Counted from the first letter of the stretch, positions 26,707 through 35,184 are shown. The stretch is 64,000 nt of DNA from JANJUB01 sp964586225 (GCA_964586225.1 CAZPHD010000001.1:248001-312000), one strand, 5' to 3'. Program-made: numbers and translations. The notes: generated from the sequence alone by a model not told the origin.

Positions 26707-27546
26707 TTACTCAGCCGGAGCGATGACGACACGGCGATTGGGCTCTTCGCCTTCGCTGTAGGTCGTCACGCCGGCCATCTCAGAGAGGGCCTTGTGCACA
26801 AGCCGTCGCTCAAAGGCGGGCAGCGCATCGAGCACCGCTTCTTCGCCACGCTTGACGACCTGCTCGGCGATCTTCTCGGCGAGGTCGGTTAACTGCTGCT
26901 CGCGACGGGCGCGGAAATCGTTGCCGTCCAGCACCGTGCGAACGCCGTTGCCCCACTGTTGTGTGGCGATGATATTCACCACGTACTGGAGCGAGTTCAA
27001 CACTTCGCCATGCTTACCCACAAGGTAGCCCGCGTCTTTGCCGTCGAGTCGGACGTTCACGTATTTGCCTTGCACTCCGGCGGATTGGACGCTGACGTTG
27101 AGCTCGGCCCGCTCAAGCAAATCGGTCAGGAGTTCGACGAACCGAGCGGCATCCTCTTCCGTCGCGACGGGGTCGTTGCTGTTGGTGGTTTCGGCAGGGG
27201 CTACGGGAGCGGCATCCTCCGCCTTGGCCTTGCCGCGCGAGCGACCACGGCCCTTCGCGGGAGCTTCCTTCACCGGCTCGGGCTCAGGTTCAGGGGCGGC
27301 TTCAACGACGGGCTCCGGCTCGGGCTCCGGTTTGGCCTTGGTCTTGGTGGCGCGGGCCGGCTTCGCCGGCTTAGCTGGAGCGGCTTCGATGACCATCGCG
27401 CGGATCCGCACGTTGGTCTTGCCAAACAACCCCTTGGTCTCTTCCAAGACCGTAACCTCAAGCTGGTCCACACTGACGCCCAGTTGTTGAGCGGCGGCGG
27501 CCTTGGCTTCGTCGAGCGATTTTCCAGTGATTTCTGTGACTTGCAT
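26707..27546 (-). CDS. RNA-binding protein Jag/KhpB (Jag-N, KH, R3H)
   Basis: A 279-residue protein with an N-terminal Jag domain (MQVTEITGKSLDEAKAAAAQQL, ending near KGLFGK), a linker of about 85 residues very rich in Pro, Glu, Lys and Ala (PEPEPEP repeated), a KH domain (KDAGYLVGKHGEVLNSLQYV) and a C-terminal R3H domain (FERRLVHKALSEMAGVTTYSEGEEPNRRVVI). KhpB binds RNA with KhpA and affects cell division and elongation in Gram-positives. The start at 27546 has AAGGA upstream; a TTG five codons earlier is less likely. It follows yidC, the conserved position. Confidence 0.93.
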   Translation of the reverse strand: MQVTEITGKSLDEAKAAAAQQLGVSVDQLEVTVLEETKGLFGKTNVRIRAMVIEAAPAKPAKPARATKTKAKPEPEPEPVVEAAPEPEPEPVKEAPAKGRGRSRGKAKAEDAAPVAPAETTNSNDPVATEEDAARFVELLTDLLERAELNVSVQSAGVQGKYVNVRLDGKDAGYLVGKHGEVLNSLQYVVNIIATQQWGNGVRTVLDGNDFRARREQQLTDLAEKIAEQVVKRGEEAVLDALPAFERRLVHKALSEMAGVTTYSEGEEPNRRVVIAPAE

Positions 27547-27564
27547 GATTCCTTCCCTCAAACC

Positions 27565-28890
27565 TTACTTCTTCTTCTTCTTGGGCTGATGCCGTTGCGG
27601 AACGCCCGTCTTAGCGGGCGGGTTCTTGACGATCCCGTTCATCGGGCCAGGGATTGCTCCGCCAGCAGCGGAAACTTTCTTCTGCAGCGGTTGAACCGGC
27701 AGTCGATACGAGTAGAGCGACTGCGCGGTGGCTAGGATGTTCGTGAAGGTCCAGTACAGCACGAACGCGCTGGGCACGGGCCAGAAGAACATCAAGACGC
27801 CAAAGATGCCCGAGATCGAAACGCCCATGATCCGCTGCTGTCGGGCATTGAGCGGGTCCGACACCGGCATAAGCAGCGCGGTCGCGACCATCGAGATCGC
27901 GTACAGCGTGAGCAGAATGTAGTCCTTCTGGCCGAGGTTGGCCGCGATGAACCCGTTCGTGCTTTGGCTGAGTCCGGGGCTAATCCACAGGAAGAACCCG
28001 TTTTCGAACTCAAATCGGTAGTGCAGCATCGCCTGATAGATCATCAGGAACAACGGCAACTGGAGGAGCATCGGGAAACAGCCGGAGGCGGGGTTGATGC
28101 CGTACTGCGAGTACAGCCCCATCATCTCCTGGTTCATTTCTTGCTGCTCCTGCATGGTCAGCGGTTTGCCGTCTTTGCGCTTGTACTTCTCCTTAATCTC
28201 GTTCATCAAGGGCGAAAGCTGGCTCATCTGCCGACCAAACATGATCTGCTTTTGCGTCAGCGGGAACACAACCGCGCGGACCACGATGGCGAGAAGCAAG
28301 CAAGCGAGTGCGTAGCTCAGCGCCGGCGTCGATCCCGTCGCCTTGACCATCACGTCAATGAGTTGGTAGCCGGGGAAGAATCCCCAAACCGGCGTCGTTC
28401 GGCCAAGGTCGCTACTGACTTGGCGGACTTTCTCTTTCAACGCTTTCGGCGTGATTTCGCCGTCTGGGAAGTCCTTGTGGCTAGCGATCTTGACAGGGGC
28501 ATTCCAAAGGGGGTGATCGGGCCCTAGCTTGCGCTCCCACGCTTGCAGAGCATCGTTTGTGGTGATGATGCGGTTGATATCCTGACGCTGAATTGCCGCC
28601 TTGTATTGGGTGTCCGCCACAAGTACGAGTCCCTCTAACCGCAGCTTCTCCTTCTCTTCCTCAGAGAGCTTCTCGTTTCGATCAACCGACTTGTTATATT
28701 CGGGATAAGTGCTCAGCGCGATCGTCTGATCGAGGATCTTACGGTTGTTGTCGACCATCGCGGCCTGAAGCTCGTCGAAGGTCTTCGTTGGGGCACGGTT
28801 AGGCGCAACAACGAAAAGGTTGTAGCCGAGAAAGATCACGGCGGCCCACAGCATGATGGACAGGAAACTACTACGAGGTTTGGGTTGCAT
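27565..28890 (-). CDS. yidC: Membrane protein insertase YidC
   Basis: A 441-residue YidC/Oxa1 insertase. The first helix is at about 10-27, then a periplasmic region of about 165 residues, then the conserved core: ARAVVFPLTQKQIMFGRQMSQLSP with the groove Arg, a cytoplasmic hairpin (KYKRKDGKPLTMQEQQEMNQEMM), LLQLPLFLMIYQAM, and two C-terminal helices. The tail is basic (QPKKKKK), suited to ribosome contact. Part of rpmH-rnpA-yidD-yidC-khpB. It inserts membrane proteins with or without Sec. Confidence 0.95.
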   Translation of the reverse strand: MQPKPRSSFLSIMLWAAVIFLGYNLFVVAPNRAPTKTFDELQAAMVDNNRKILDQTIALSTYPEYNKSVDRNEKLSEEEKEKLRLEGLVLVADTQYKAAIQRQDINRIITTNDALQAWERKLGPDHPLWNAPVKIASHKDFPDGEITPKALKEKVRQVSSDLGRTTPVWGFFPGYQLIDVMVKATGSTPALSYALACLLLAIVVRAVVFPLTQKQIMFGRQMSQLSPLMNEIKEKYKRKDGKPLTMQEQQEMNQEMMGLYSQYGINPASGCFPMLLQLPLFLMIYQAMLHYRFEFENGFFLWISPGLSQSTNGFIAANLGQKDYILLTLYAISMVATALLMPVSDPLNARQQRIMGVSISGIFGVLMFFWPVPSAFVLYWTFTNILATAQSLYSYRLPVQPLQKKVSAAGGAIPGPMNGIVKNPPAKTGVPQRHQPKKKKK

Positions 28891-28904
28891 AGGAAATCGG
28901 TGGA

Positions 28905-29114
28905 TTACGGAACCGGGTCATGGCCTCCGGGGCGGAAGGGATGGCACCGCATGATGCGCAGGAACCCCATCCACGAGCCCTTGAACAGCCCATACTTTTC
29001 GAGCGCTTGCAGCGTGTACTCCGAGCAACTGGGCGTGTAGCGACACGTGGGCGGCATCCATCGGGTGGACTTCTGATAACATCGAATCAGGAAGACTCCG
29101 AGTTTCTTTCCCAT
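28905..29114 (-). CDS. yidD: Membrane protein insertion efficiency factor YidD
   Basis: A 69-residue protein with the YidD signature: RCYQKSTRWMPPTCRYTPSC followed by SEYTLQALEKYGLFKG and RIMRCHPFRPGGHDPVP with the three conserved Cys. It aids YidC-dependent insertion. Its start overlaps the end of rnpA by 28 bases, as is usual for this pair. Confidence 0.96.
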   Translation of the reverse strand: MGKKLGVFLIRCYQKSTRWMPPTCRYTPSCSEYTLQALEKYGLFKGSWMGFLRIMRCHPFRPGGHDPVP

Positions 29115-29440
29115 CGCCGTGCCGTGGCTTCAAGCCCGTTCCGCAGTTGATCTTTAAGTTCTCCAAAGGGGATGTTCTTGGCTTCCGTTTTGGCCTGGAT
29201 GATCACATCGAGGCCCGTTGGGCACAGAGCCTTCAGTTCTCGAAATGCAGCTTGAATACGGCGCCGAACCCGGTTACGTTGCGGGCGATTGCCGATGGCT
29301 CGGCTGGTGGCGTATCCAATCTGTTCGGAACCGGACAACGAGTAGATGCGGAGTGCTGCGGTAGACACTCGTTGCCCTTCGCGGTAAATGACTTCAAATC
29401 GACGCTTTGATGGGCCCGATGAAAAAGCCCGATCCGGCAC
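29087..29440 (-). CDS. rnpA: Ribonuclease P protein component
   Basis: A 117-residue RNase P protein, which aids cleavage of tRNA 5' leaders. The conserved block FEVIYREGQRV is followed by YATSRAIGNRPQRNRVRRRIQAAFRE, the RNR motif that contacts RNA. The GTG at 29440 is taken as start because it lies 2 bases after the rpmH stop and gives the normal length; the open frame extends upstream only because it shadows rpmH. The RNase P RNA gene is not in the window. Confidence 0.93.
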   Translation of the reverse strand: MPDRAFSSGPSKRRFEVIYREGQRVSTAALRIYSLSGSEQIGYATSRAIGNRPQRNRVRRRIQAAFRELKALCPTGLDVIIQAKTEAKNIPFGELKDQLRNGLEATARRWERNSESS

Positions 29441-29442
29441 GT

Positions 29443-29577
29443 CTAGTGGGCGAGACGCGCTCGGCCCTTGAGGCGGCGGCGCTTCAAAACGTTTCGGCCA
29501 TCGGTTGAGCGCATGCGCACGCGGAAGCCATGCGTGGTCTGCTGATGGCGCTTGTTCGGTTGATAAGTTCGTTTCAT
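29443..29577 (-). CDS. rpmH: 50S ribosomal protein L34
   Basis: A 44-residue basic protein: it begins MKRTYQPNKRHQQTTHGF and continues RVRMRSTDGRNVLKRRRLKGR, the full L34 pattern. It carries a Shine-Dalgarno GAGGAT 8 bases upstream. First gene of the rpmH-rnpA-yidD-yidC-khpB cluster. dnaA, which often precedes rpmH, is absent here. Confidence 0.97.
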   Translation of the reverse strand: MKRTYQPNKRHQQTTHGFRVRMRSTDGRNVLKRRRLKGRARLAH

Positions 29578-29608
29578 GGTCCAATCCTCGCGGTTAAACT
29601 GAGCGCAT

Positions 29609-29638
29609 AGGATACCCGATGGGCGGGCGCGAAGTCTA
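29609..29638 (-). promoter_or_regulatory. Promoter of the rpmH operon
   Basis: On the minus strand TAGACT (29633-29638), an 18-base spacer and TATCCT (29609-29614), the same -10 as at 11596-11601. The leader of about 25 bases carries the L34 Shine-Dalgarno. Confidence 0.6.
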
Positions 29639-29645
29639 GCCGGAC

Positions 29646-30053
29646 CTAGATCTCAAGCGACCGGAAGCGCTTCTCGGTCGTGTCCATGTGCTCGGTCAGG
29701 AAGCCGTAAGCCCAGTGCACGCGCTTCTGGATCTCCGCCGCCTGATTGGCTTCGGCCGATCCTTCGGGGAAGTTCGTAGGGTCGCTTCGCCGGTTCAGTC
29801 GCTCGAACTGCTTGCGGATCTCGTCGAACGAAGCCGACGCCGAAACTCCCAGTAACCGGCGGGCATACGCCTCGCGGTCCTCGGTAGCCAGCGGGGCCGA
29901 TGATTCGGCACTCGGTGCGGTGGTTGATTGAGGCCTCTGTAGGGACTCGTTCAGTTCTTGGCGGGCCGAGCTTTCCTCGACGCCCTGAATGCGCTCCCAC
30001 TCCTGGCCAATGTAGCCGCGTAGGATGTCGTAGGCTCGTCGGGCGGTGCTCAT
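29646..30053 (-). CDS. Degenerate J-domain-like protein
   Basis: A 135-residue protein whose C-terminal half reads like a J domain: YARRLLGVSASASFDEIRKQFERLN, then EANQAAEIQKRVHWAYGFL. The HPD tripeptide that drives Hsp70 ATPase is missing; the loop reads NRRSDPTNF. It is therefore not a normal DnaK co-chaperone. It lacks a membrane helix. It overlaps by 4 bases the upstream gene for a membrane-anchored coiled-coil protein and probably works with it. Confidence 0.65.
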   Translation of the reverse strand: MSTARRAYDILRGYIGQEWERIQGVEESSARQELNESLQRPQSTTAPSAESSAPLATEDREAYARRLLGVSASASFDEIRKQFERLNRRSDPTNFPEGSAEANQAAEIQKRVHWAYGFLTEHMDTTEKRFRSLEI

Positions 30054-30547
30054 AGGTTTCGGTCGGTAAGTTGCTCGGCTTCGTCGAGGCTCGCCGACAG
30101 TGATTGTATCCGACCCAGCGATTCGCGAAGGGCTTTCGATGCATCGTCGGCGCGTTCGACAGTGACGGTCTTCTCCAGATCCCGGACCAAGTCCTCGACT
30201 CCCGCTCGGGCTTCGGCAAGCTGCGCGTTGAGTTCAGAACGATGCGAGCCGAGATCGCTCCTGAGCATATCTTTGGTGTGAGTTAGCAAAGCGTCTATCT
30301 CGCCGAGGGCCTCATTGCCAATCACCTTTACGTTGGGGTCGTTGCCGTGTTTAAGGAGCAGATCTTCGATCCGCTGGCGGGAGCGAAGGAGGGGTCGGAT
30401 GTAGATCTGATCGTTTACATCCACTTGCTCAACCGGCGATTCATAGCGCTTGCGGTTGCGCGCGATGCTGAGCGCCAATCCAATCGCGACGAGACCGACG
30501 ACGACAACAAGGAGGAACATCGGACCCAAAACGAACATTGGACTCAT
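30050..30547 (-). CDS. Membrane-anchored coiled-coil protein, unknown
   Basis: A 165-residue protein with one N-terminal membrane helix (about 5-28: FLLVVVVGLVAIGLALSIA) followed by a basic stop-transfer stretch (RNRKRYE) and then a helical, coiled-coil rich cytoplasmic part (RSRQRIEDLLLKHG, LNAQLAEARAGVEDLVRDLE). No family recognised. The 4-base overlaps on both sides place it in one operon with the J-like protein, the secreted protein at 30544 and hisS. Confidence 0.7.
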   Translation of the reverse strand: MSPMFVLGPMFLLVVVVGLVAIGLALSIARNRKRYESPVEQVDVNDQIYIRPLLRSRQRIEDLLLKHGNDPNVKVIGNEALGEIDALLTHTKDMLRSDLGSHRSELNAQLAEARAGVEDLVRDLEKTVTVERADDASKALRESLGRIQSLSASLDEAEQLTDRNL

Positions 30548-31413
30548 AGCTTCACCCTCAGAGAGATTCCTGCGTCGTACATGCGACCCGCGCGGAAGCG
30601 CACGATCGGTTCGAGAAACACGTTCTTATACACCTCGACATGCCCCTCCGCTCGAAACATGTCGCGCGATGCTCGCCACTCGCGGCTCCACCCTACCGTA
30701 ACCCCCCAATCTTTCGGCAGATCATAGGTGAGTGTCAAGTCGCTGATCTCGGTATCGCGGTCAAGCGCGGTCTGGCCTCGCCGCAAGCCAACAATCTCGG
30801 CCTGGACCCTGACATCGCCGACCGGCTGCGCGTAATCAATACCGACGGCGAGCCGATGACCGCGACCCTTCCCCGGGCTCGCTTCGGGCCGCCGCACTAC
30901 CGTCAAGGATCCGCTCTGGGCGGCAATACCGCTACCTACTGCTCCGCTGAATCCGAGCCGCGAGCCGACCCGGGCGTAGACTCCGCGTACCCGCCCGGGA
31001 CCATTATCGGCAACCGCCATTGCAAGCGGCAAGCGATTAAACAGCAGATTGGTATCGCCGCGGGCTCCGCGGCCCATGTCCCTGATCAGCGCATTTCGAC
31101 CAAAGGGCATCATTTGCTTGCCGACCCGCCAGATTCCTGGGTCCTCGACGAAATACTCGTAGAGCTGTTCCTCGTCAGCATCGCCGCGCACCTTCTGGAA
31201 TCGCTCTGCGACATGTGCCTTGAATCCGGGTTCTAGTTCGAACTCGACCATCACGAGGCTCGGTCGCCCGAGTGTGTCATACCAGCGTAGCGCCGAATCG
31301 CCGTTGACGATGGAGCGGTAGTTCACCCGGATGTCGGTCTTGATCCGCACGTCGGGCGACTGGGCACTCGCCAGACCAGCCAAGGCGCACCATGCGAGCG
31401 CGAATCTTCTCAT
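30544..31413 (-). CDS. Secreted beta-rich protein, possible outer-membrane barrel
   Basis: A 289-residue protein with a signal peptide (MRRFALAWCALAGLASAQ). The remainder alternates amphipathic strands such as VDYAQPVGDVRVQAEIVGLRR style segments, and ends with a strand ISLRVKL with a hydrophobic final residue, as in outer-membrane barrels. No family recognised. It overlaps hisS by 4 bases at its 5' end and the membrane-anchored protein at its 3' end. Confidence 0.65.
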   Translation of the reverse strand: MRRFALAWCALAGLASAQSPDVRIKTDIRVNYRSIVNGDSALRWYDTLGRPSLVMVEFELEPGFKAHVAERFQKVRGDADEEQLYEYFVEDPGIWRVGKQMMPFGRNALIRDMGRGARGDTNLLFNRLPLAMAVADNGPGRVRGVYARVGSRLGFSGAVGSGIAAQSGSLTVVRRPEASPGKGRGHRLAVGIDYAQPVGDVRVQAEIVGLRRGQTALDRDTEISDLTLTYDLPKDWGVTVGWSREWRASRDMFRAEGHVEVYKNVFLEPIVRFRAGRMYDAGISLRVKL

Positions 31414-32660
31414 CCCAGCGCCTCCGCGAGTTCGAGCATCGGTATCGGCCGCTCCTCGCCGCTGTCCATCGCCTTCAGGGTTAGCGTCCTACTCGCGATC
31501 TCATCCTCGCCCAGCACCACCACATACTCCGCGCCTGACTTGTCAGCTTGACGCAGTTGAGACTTGAGCGAACGCGCATCCACATCGGTTAGGACGGCCA
31601 AACCCTGCGAACGCAGTTCGCGCACCAACGCAAATGCCTCCGCGCGGACGGCCTCGCCGTGATAAGCAATGAACACCTTCGGCCGCGGTGCACCGGGCAA
31701 CTTCTCAAGGGACTCAAGCACGAGAATCAACCGCTCGACCCCCATGCCAAAGCCGACGCTGGGGAGCGGCGCTCCGCCGAGTTCCTTGATGAGGTGATCG
31801 TAGCGCCCGCCGCCGCACATCGCCGATTGGGCCCCGAGATGCGAGCTCAGCACTTCGAATACCGTGTCGGTGTAGTAGTCCAGTCCGCGCACGATTTCGG
31901 GCGCAATCGAAAATGGAATCCCGGCAGCGGTCAGCAGGGCCTGAACTTCCGCGAAATGCGCCTGTGACTCGGGCTCTAAGTAGTCCGTGATGGGCGGGGC
32001 GGACGCCATCAGTGCTTGAGCTGCCGGGTCCTTGCTGTCCAACAACCGGAGAGGATTCTTCTCGGCCTTCCCCTGGATTTCTTCGCTCGCTTGCTCAAGG
32101 TAGGACCGCGCGTGGTCAAGCAAGACCTGGCGATACGCCTGACGACATGCTTCGCGACCAATCGAGTTCAGGCGCACGGTCACGTCCGAAAGTCCAAGCC
32201 GCTGGAGAAACCGGACGGCAACCTCGATCACCTCGGCGTCGGCGGCGGCAGACGGGCTACCGACCAACTCCACGCCGCACTGGTGGTGCTCGCGGAGGCG
32301 GCCCTTCTGGGGGCGGTCATAGCGATAGTGGGCGCTACTCACATAGCAAAGCCGGGCGGTAGTGCCTTGTGGGCAGAGATTGTGCTCGACGAGCGCTCGC
32401 ATCGCCGGAGCCGTGCTTTCGGGTTTGAGCGTTAAGGAGCGGTCCCCCTTATCCTTGAACTCGTACATCTCCTTACTGACCACGTCGCTCGTTTCGCCGG
32501 CGGTGCGGATGAAGAGCTCCGTGTCTTCGAATACGGGCGTTCGGATTTCGCGATAGCCGTAGGCGTGTGTCAGGGAGCGGAACTCATGCTCAATCCACTG
32601 CCAAATGTGGCTTCGATCGGGAAGCACATCTTCGGTACCGCGGGGAGCCTGAAAGCGCAT
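31410..32660 (-). CDS. hisS: Histidine--tRNA ligase
   Basis: A 416-residue class II synthetase. Motif 1 begins near residue 5 (RGTEDVLPDRSHIW), motif 2 is in LKPESTAPAMRALVEH and RYDRPQKGRLREHHQ, the histidine-A motif is GLDYYTDTVFEV near 259, and motif 3 is PSVGFGMGVERLI near 300. The C-terminal anticodon-binding domain begins near 325 (PKVFIAYHGEAV). It charges tRNA-His. Normal length. It heads the run of overlapping genes on this strand. Confidence 0.96.
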   Translation of the reverse strand: MRFQAPRGTEDVLPDRSHIWQWIEHEFRSLTHAYGYREIRTPVFEDTELFIRTAGETSDVVSKEMYEFKDKGDRSLTLKPESTAPAMRALVEHNLCPQGTTARLCYVSSAHYRYDRPQKGRLREHHQCGVELVGSPSAAADAEVIEVAVRFLQRLGLSDVTVRLNSIGREACRQAYRQVLLDHARSYLEQASEEIQGKAEKNPLRLLDSKDPAAQALMASAPPITDYLEPESQAHFAEVQALLTAAGIPFSIAPEIVRGLDYYTDTVFEVLSSHLGAQSAMCGGGRYDHLIKELGGAPLPSVGFGMGVERLILVLESLEKLPGAPRPKVFIAYHGEAVRAEAFALVRELRSQGLAVLTDVDARSLKSQLRQADKSGAEYVVVLGEDEIASRTLTLKAMDSGEERPIPMLELAEALG

Positions 32661-32678
32661 GTGCTCAATTGTGCCGGA

Positions 32679-33146
32679 TTAGCCGCCACCCTTGGGGGCC
32701 CTGACGACCTGGCCGTTGCGTTTGGTCACAGAAGACTCGACGACCGACCTAAAGAGCTTGAACTCGCCCTTGACTTTGAGCCAGGTGTCGGTTTGCCGAC
32801 TGACCGACGTGTAAACGGCGGGCTTCTGATCTTCCGTCATCGTCGCCTTGAAGTTCATTTCGACCGAAATGGTAGCCGTGTTGCCAACCACTCTGGCCGA
32901 CAGCACCTTGGGCGGTTGGGCGAACTGGCGCACCAGGTCGTAGCGCTGGGGCAGTCTCGCGATCACGGTCTTGCGATCAAGCTTCACACCGTCGGCGTGC
33001 TCCGTGTAATCTGGGTGGAATAGCGCGGACACCTTCGCCGTGTCCTTGGCCTTCATGGCGGCGATGAGCCCCTCGTAGCGCACCTGCCACGGCTTGAGAT
33101 CAGGCTTTTGCCCCAGAAGCAGGGGAAGGACGAGGATCGCGCTCAT
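32679..33146 (-). CDS. Secreted SnoaL/NTF2-like protein
   Basis: A 155-residue protein with a short hydrophobic start (MSAILVLPLLLGQ) and then a cone-like fold pattern: EGLIAAMKAKDTAKVSALFHPDYTEHADG, the usual opening of NTF2/SnoaL-like proteins, with later strands ARVVGNTATISVEMNF and DTWLKVKGEFKLF. No catalytic residues are evident. Function unknown. It lies 18 bases upstream of hisS. Confidence 0.65.
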   Translation of the reverse strand: MSAILVLPLLLGQKPDLKPWQVRYEGLIAAMKAKDTAKVSALFHPDYTEHADGVKLDRKTVIARLPQRYDLVRQFAQPPKVLSARVVGNTATISVEMNFKATMTEDQKPAVYTSVSRQTDTWLKVKGEFKLFRSVVESSVTKRNGQVVRAPKGGG

Positions 33147-33164
33147 GCCACAAGTTACCCGAGG

Positions 33165-34037
33165 TTACTCGGGGGCGAAGCCAATCGCTGGGCTGACCAG
33201 GTTGTCCAGTCGGGACTCAAGCACTCGCAGGTTCGATAAGAATCGGCTTCGCCCGTGGCCCATCTGCCGGGCGAGGTCGGCTCCTTCCGCCCGCGTGCCC
33301 GCCGCAAAGAGGGCGTGCCCCTCGTGGAGCGCGCTCGCTACTACCGCGTCAGCTCCGGTGGCCCGAAGTTGTTCAGCAAACCGCGCCGGGTTGTGGATCG
33401 GCAACATCGGCGCGACGCAAATGTGCGTCTTGATGCCCGCTTGCTTCAGCTCACGGACCGCGGCGAGCCTGCGAGAGATGCTTGGGCAGCTTGGCTCGAA
33501 CCGCTTGCGGACGTCCTCACTGTCCGTCGTAATCGACATGTTCACGCGCACGTGGGGGAACCGTCGAAGCAAATCGATGTCGCGGGTAACGAGGGGGCTT
33601 CGGGTCTGAATCACCAGTCGAGGCACATGGCGCTTTGCGAGCATCGCTTCGAGGAGCGAGCGCGTGAGTTCAAGTTCGCGTTCGATGGGCTGATACGGGT
33701 CGGTCGCGCTGCTCATGTAGAGCTTCGCCCCATCTAGCCGCTTCGCGTGCAACTGAGCGACGGATCGCTCCTTGACGACAACCCAGCGGCCCCAGTTCGC
33801 CCGGTCGCTCTCGTCGGCCACGAACAGGGCGGCATAGCAGTAGGCACACCCAAACTGGCAACCGCGATAGGGATTGACCGCGAAGTCGTAAGCCGCCAAC
33901 TGTCCGACACCCGGCGACAACAGCGTGGACGTCTCCGACCACCGCACATCCAGCCGCTCCGGCAAACGCGGAGGGGCTTCGCTTCTCCACCGCTGAGCGG
34001 GGGGATCGATCGGCACATCAAGAAGCGCGAGCTGCAT
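33165..34037 (-). CDS. Radical SAM protein, SplB/Rv2578c-like
   Basis: A 290-residue radical SAM enzyme. The cluster motif PYRGCQFGCAYCYA gives CxxxCxxC near residues 60-67. It continues with YMSSATDPYQPIERELELTRSLLE and VIQTRSPLVTRDIDLL, typical of the SPL/Rv2578c subgroup of unknown substrate. The start ATG at 34037 has AAGGAT upstream. The promoter region carries an inverted repeat (34052-34070). Likely a DNA- or nucleic-acid-related enzyme by family resemblance, but the reaction is not known. Confidence 0.85.
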   Translation of the reverse strand: MQLALLDVPIDPPAQRWRSEAPPRLPERLDVRWSETSTLLSPGVGQLAAYDFAVNPYRGCQFGCAYCYAALFVADESDRANWGRWVVVKERSVAQLHAKRLDGAKLYMSSATDPYQPIERELELTRSLLEAMLAKRHVPRLVIQTRSPLVTRDIDLLRRFPHVRVNMSITTDSEDVRKRFEPSCPSISRRLAAVRELKQAGIKTHICVAPMLPIHNPARFAEQLRATGADAVVASALHEGHALFAAGTRAEGADLARQMGHGRSRFLSNLRVLESRLDNLVSPAIGFAPE

Positions 34038-34051
34038 AGATAGTATCCTTG

Positions 34052-34070
34052 TGTCTACTAGTATGACACG
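34052..34070 (-). promoter_or_regulatory. Possible operator: GTGTC-N9-GACAC inverted repeat
   Basis: GTGTC (34052-34056) and GACAC (34066-34070) around a 9-base centre containing ACTAGT. It lies just upstream of the radical SAM start and covers the likely -10 (CATACT). Confidence 0.4.
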
Positions 34071-34093
34071 AGAAGTGTAGAAGAGGTTCCAGG

Positions 34094-34201
34094 AGATTTT
34101 GGATTTTGGATTTTGGATTTGCGGAGAGCTTCTGCAGACTGCTAACTGCCGACTGCCAACTGCTCGCTCATTCCAAAATCCAAAATCGCAAATCCAAAAT
34201 C
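34094..34201. repeat. AT-rich intergenic hairpin repeat, copy B
   Basis: Left arm: repeated GATTTTG units. Right arm: CCAAAATC units (34173-34201). They can pair over about 25 bases. The loop holds GCAGACTGCTAACTGCC-type heptads, the reverse complement of those in copy C at 46311-46370. Confidence 0.65.
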
Positions 34202-34253
34202 AAGGTAATCTCTACCCTTCGGAGTCACCACGGACTCGGTGGAAACGGAGGTC

Positions 34254-34269
34254 GGAGCAGGGATGCTCC
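34254..34269 (+). promoter_or_regulatory. Small hairpin just upstream of the nitroreductase start
   Basis: GGAGCA-GGGA-TGCTCC, a perfect 6-bp stem ending 16 bases before the ATG at 34286. GGAG, the only Shine-Dalgarno-like sequence, is inside the stem. Confidence 0.4.
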
Positions 34270-34285
34270 CTCTGATCTAAACACA

Positions 34286-35098
34286 ATGGCGCTCCCCTTT
34301 AGTGAGTCAGTCGTCGAAGCATGGCGTCGCCGTTACAGCGCCGATCCTCCTCACGAACTGCCCGACCTGGGCGTTGCGCTGAATCATCGTTCGGTGCGCA
34401 AGTTCAAACCCGAGCCTATCCCCGAGGCGATCAAGGCGGCCCTCGTGGCGAGTGCCCAGAGCGCGGCCACCAGCAGCAATCTCCAACTGTGGACGGTCAT
34501 CGAAGTCAATGAGCGACGGGAGAAGATCGCGCACCTCTGCGCCGACCAAAAGCAAGTGCATACCGCCGCCTGGTTCCTGGCGTTCATCGCTGACCACCAC
34601 CGAATCCGGGAAGCGGGGCGTGCGGTCGGCGAAGAGGGTCTTGGGCTCGACTACGCCGAGTTCTTCGTGATGGCGATCGTCGATGCGGCGCTCGCCGCCG
34701 AGCGCATGGTGACGACAGCGGAGTCGCTCGGCATCGGGAGTTGCTACATCGGGGCTCTGCGAAACCACCCCGCCGAGGTCGCCGAACTCTTGGATTTGCC
34801 GTCGGGAACGTTTGGCGTGTTCGGGCTGTGCTTGGGATATCCAGAGGAGCCGATGTCGGCGGCGATCAAGCCGCGCCTTCCGCAGTCGGCGGTCTGGCAT
34901 CGTGAAACCTATCAGCGCGACGTCTCCGGTGAGGTCGCCGAGTACGACGAGCAGATGCGCGCCTTCTACGCTGAGCAGCAGATGAAGGGCGACGCGACCT
35001 GGTCCATGCGCTCTGGCAGGCGGGTAGATGAACATCACCTCACCGGGCGCGAAGTGTTGTTGGAGCACCTGCGGTCGCAGGGATTTGGCCTGCGTTGA
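34286..35098 (+). CDS. NADPH-dependent nitroreductase/flavin reductase, NfsA/FRP type
   Basis: A 270-residue flavoenzyme. The FMN-binding start HRSVRKFKPEPIPEAIKAAL near residue 33, then SAQSAATSSNLQLWTVIEV, and the second conserved block ESLGIGSCYIGALRNHP near 150, followed by GVFGLCLGYPEE. This is the NfsA/FRP arrangement; it reduces nitro compounds, quinones or flavins with NADPH. The C-terminus is normal (EHLRSQGFGLR). The start was set at the ATG 34286; the open frame upstream runs through repeat copy B and is not coding. Confidence 0.88.
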   Translation: MALPFSESVVEAWRRRYSADPPHELPDLGVALNHRSVRKFKPEPIPEAIKAALVASAQSAATSSNLQLWTVIEVNERREKIAHLCADQKQVHTAAWFLAFIADHHRIREAGRAVGEEGLGLDYAEFFVMAIVDAALAAERMVTTAESLGIGSCYIGALRNHPAEVAELLDLPSGTFGVFGLCLGYPEEPMSAAIKPRLPQSAVWHRETYQRDVSGEVAEYDEQMRAFYAEQQMKGDATWSMRSGRRVDEHHLTGREVLLEHLRSQGFGLR

Positions 35099-35154
35099 GA
35101 CGCGGTTGGTTCTTGAAGGTAACAGAACATTTTTCGAAATTTTCTATGTAATGC

Positions 35155-35184
35155 TTGACAATCTCTTGGGGGGCATGATAGGAT
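35155..35184 (+). promoter_or_regulatory. Sigma70-type promoter with leaderless start
   Basis: TTGACA (35155-35160), an 18-base spacer, TAGGAT (35179-35184). Only 7 bases separate the -10 from the ATG at 35192, so the start codon and transcription start probably coincide. No Shine-Dalgarno is present. Confidence 0.75.

Noticed and set aside
29578..29645. Replication origin beside rpmH
   Set aside because: No DnaA-box cluster or dnaA gene is present near the rpmH cluster; the gap holds just the promoter.
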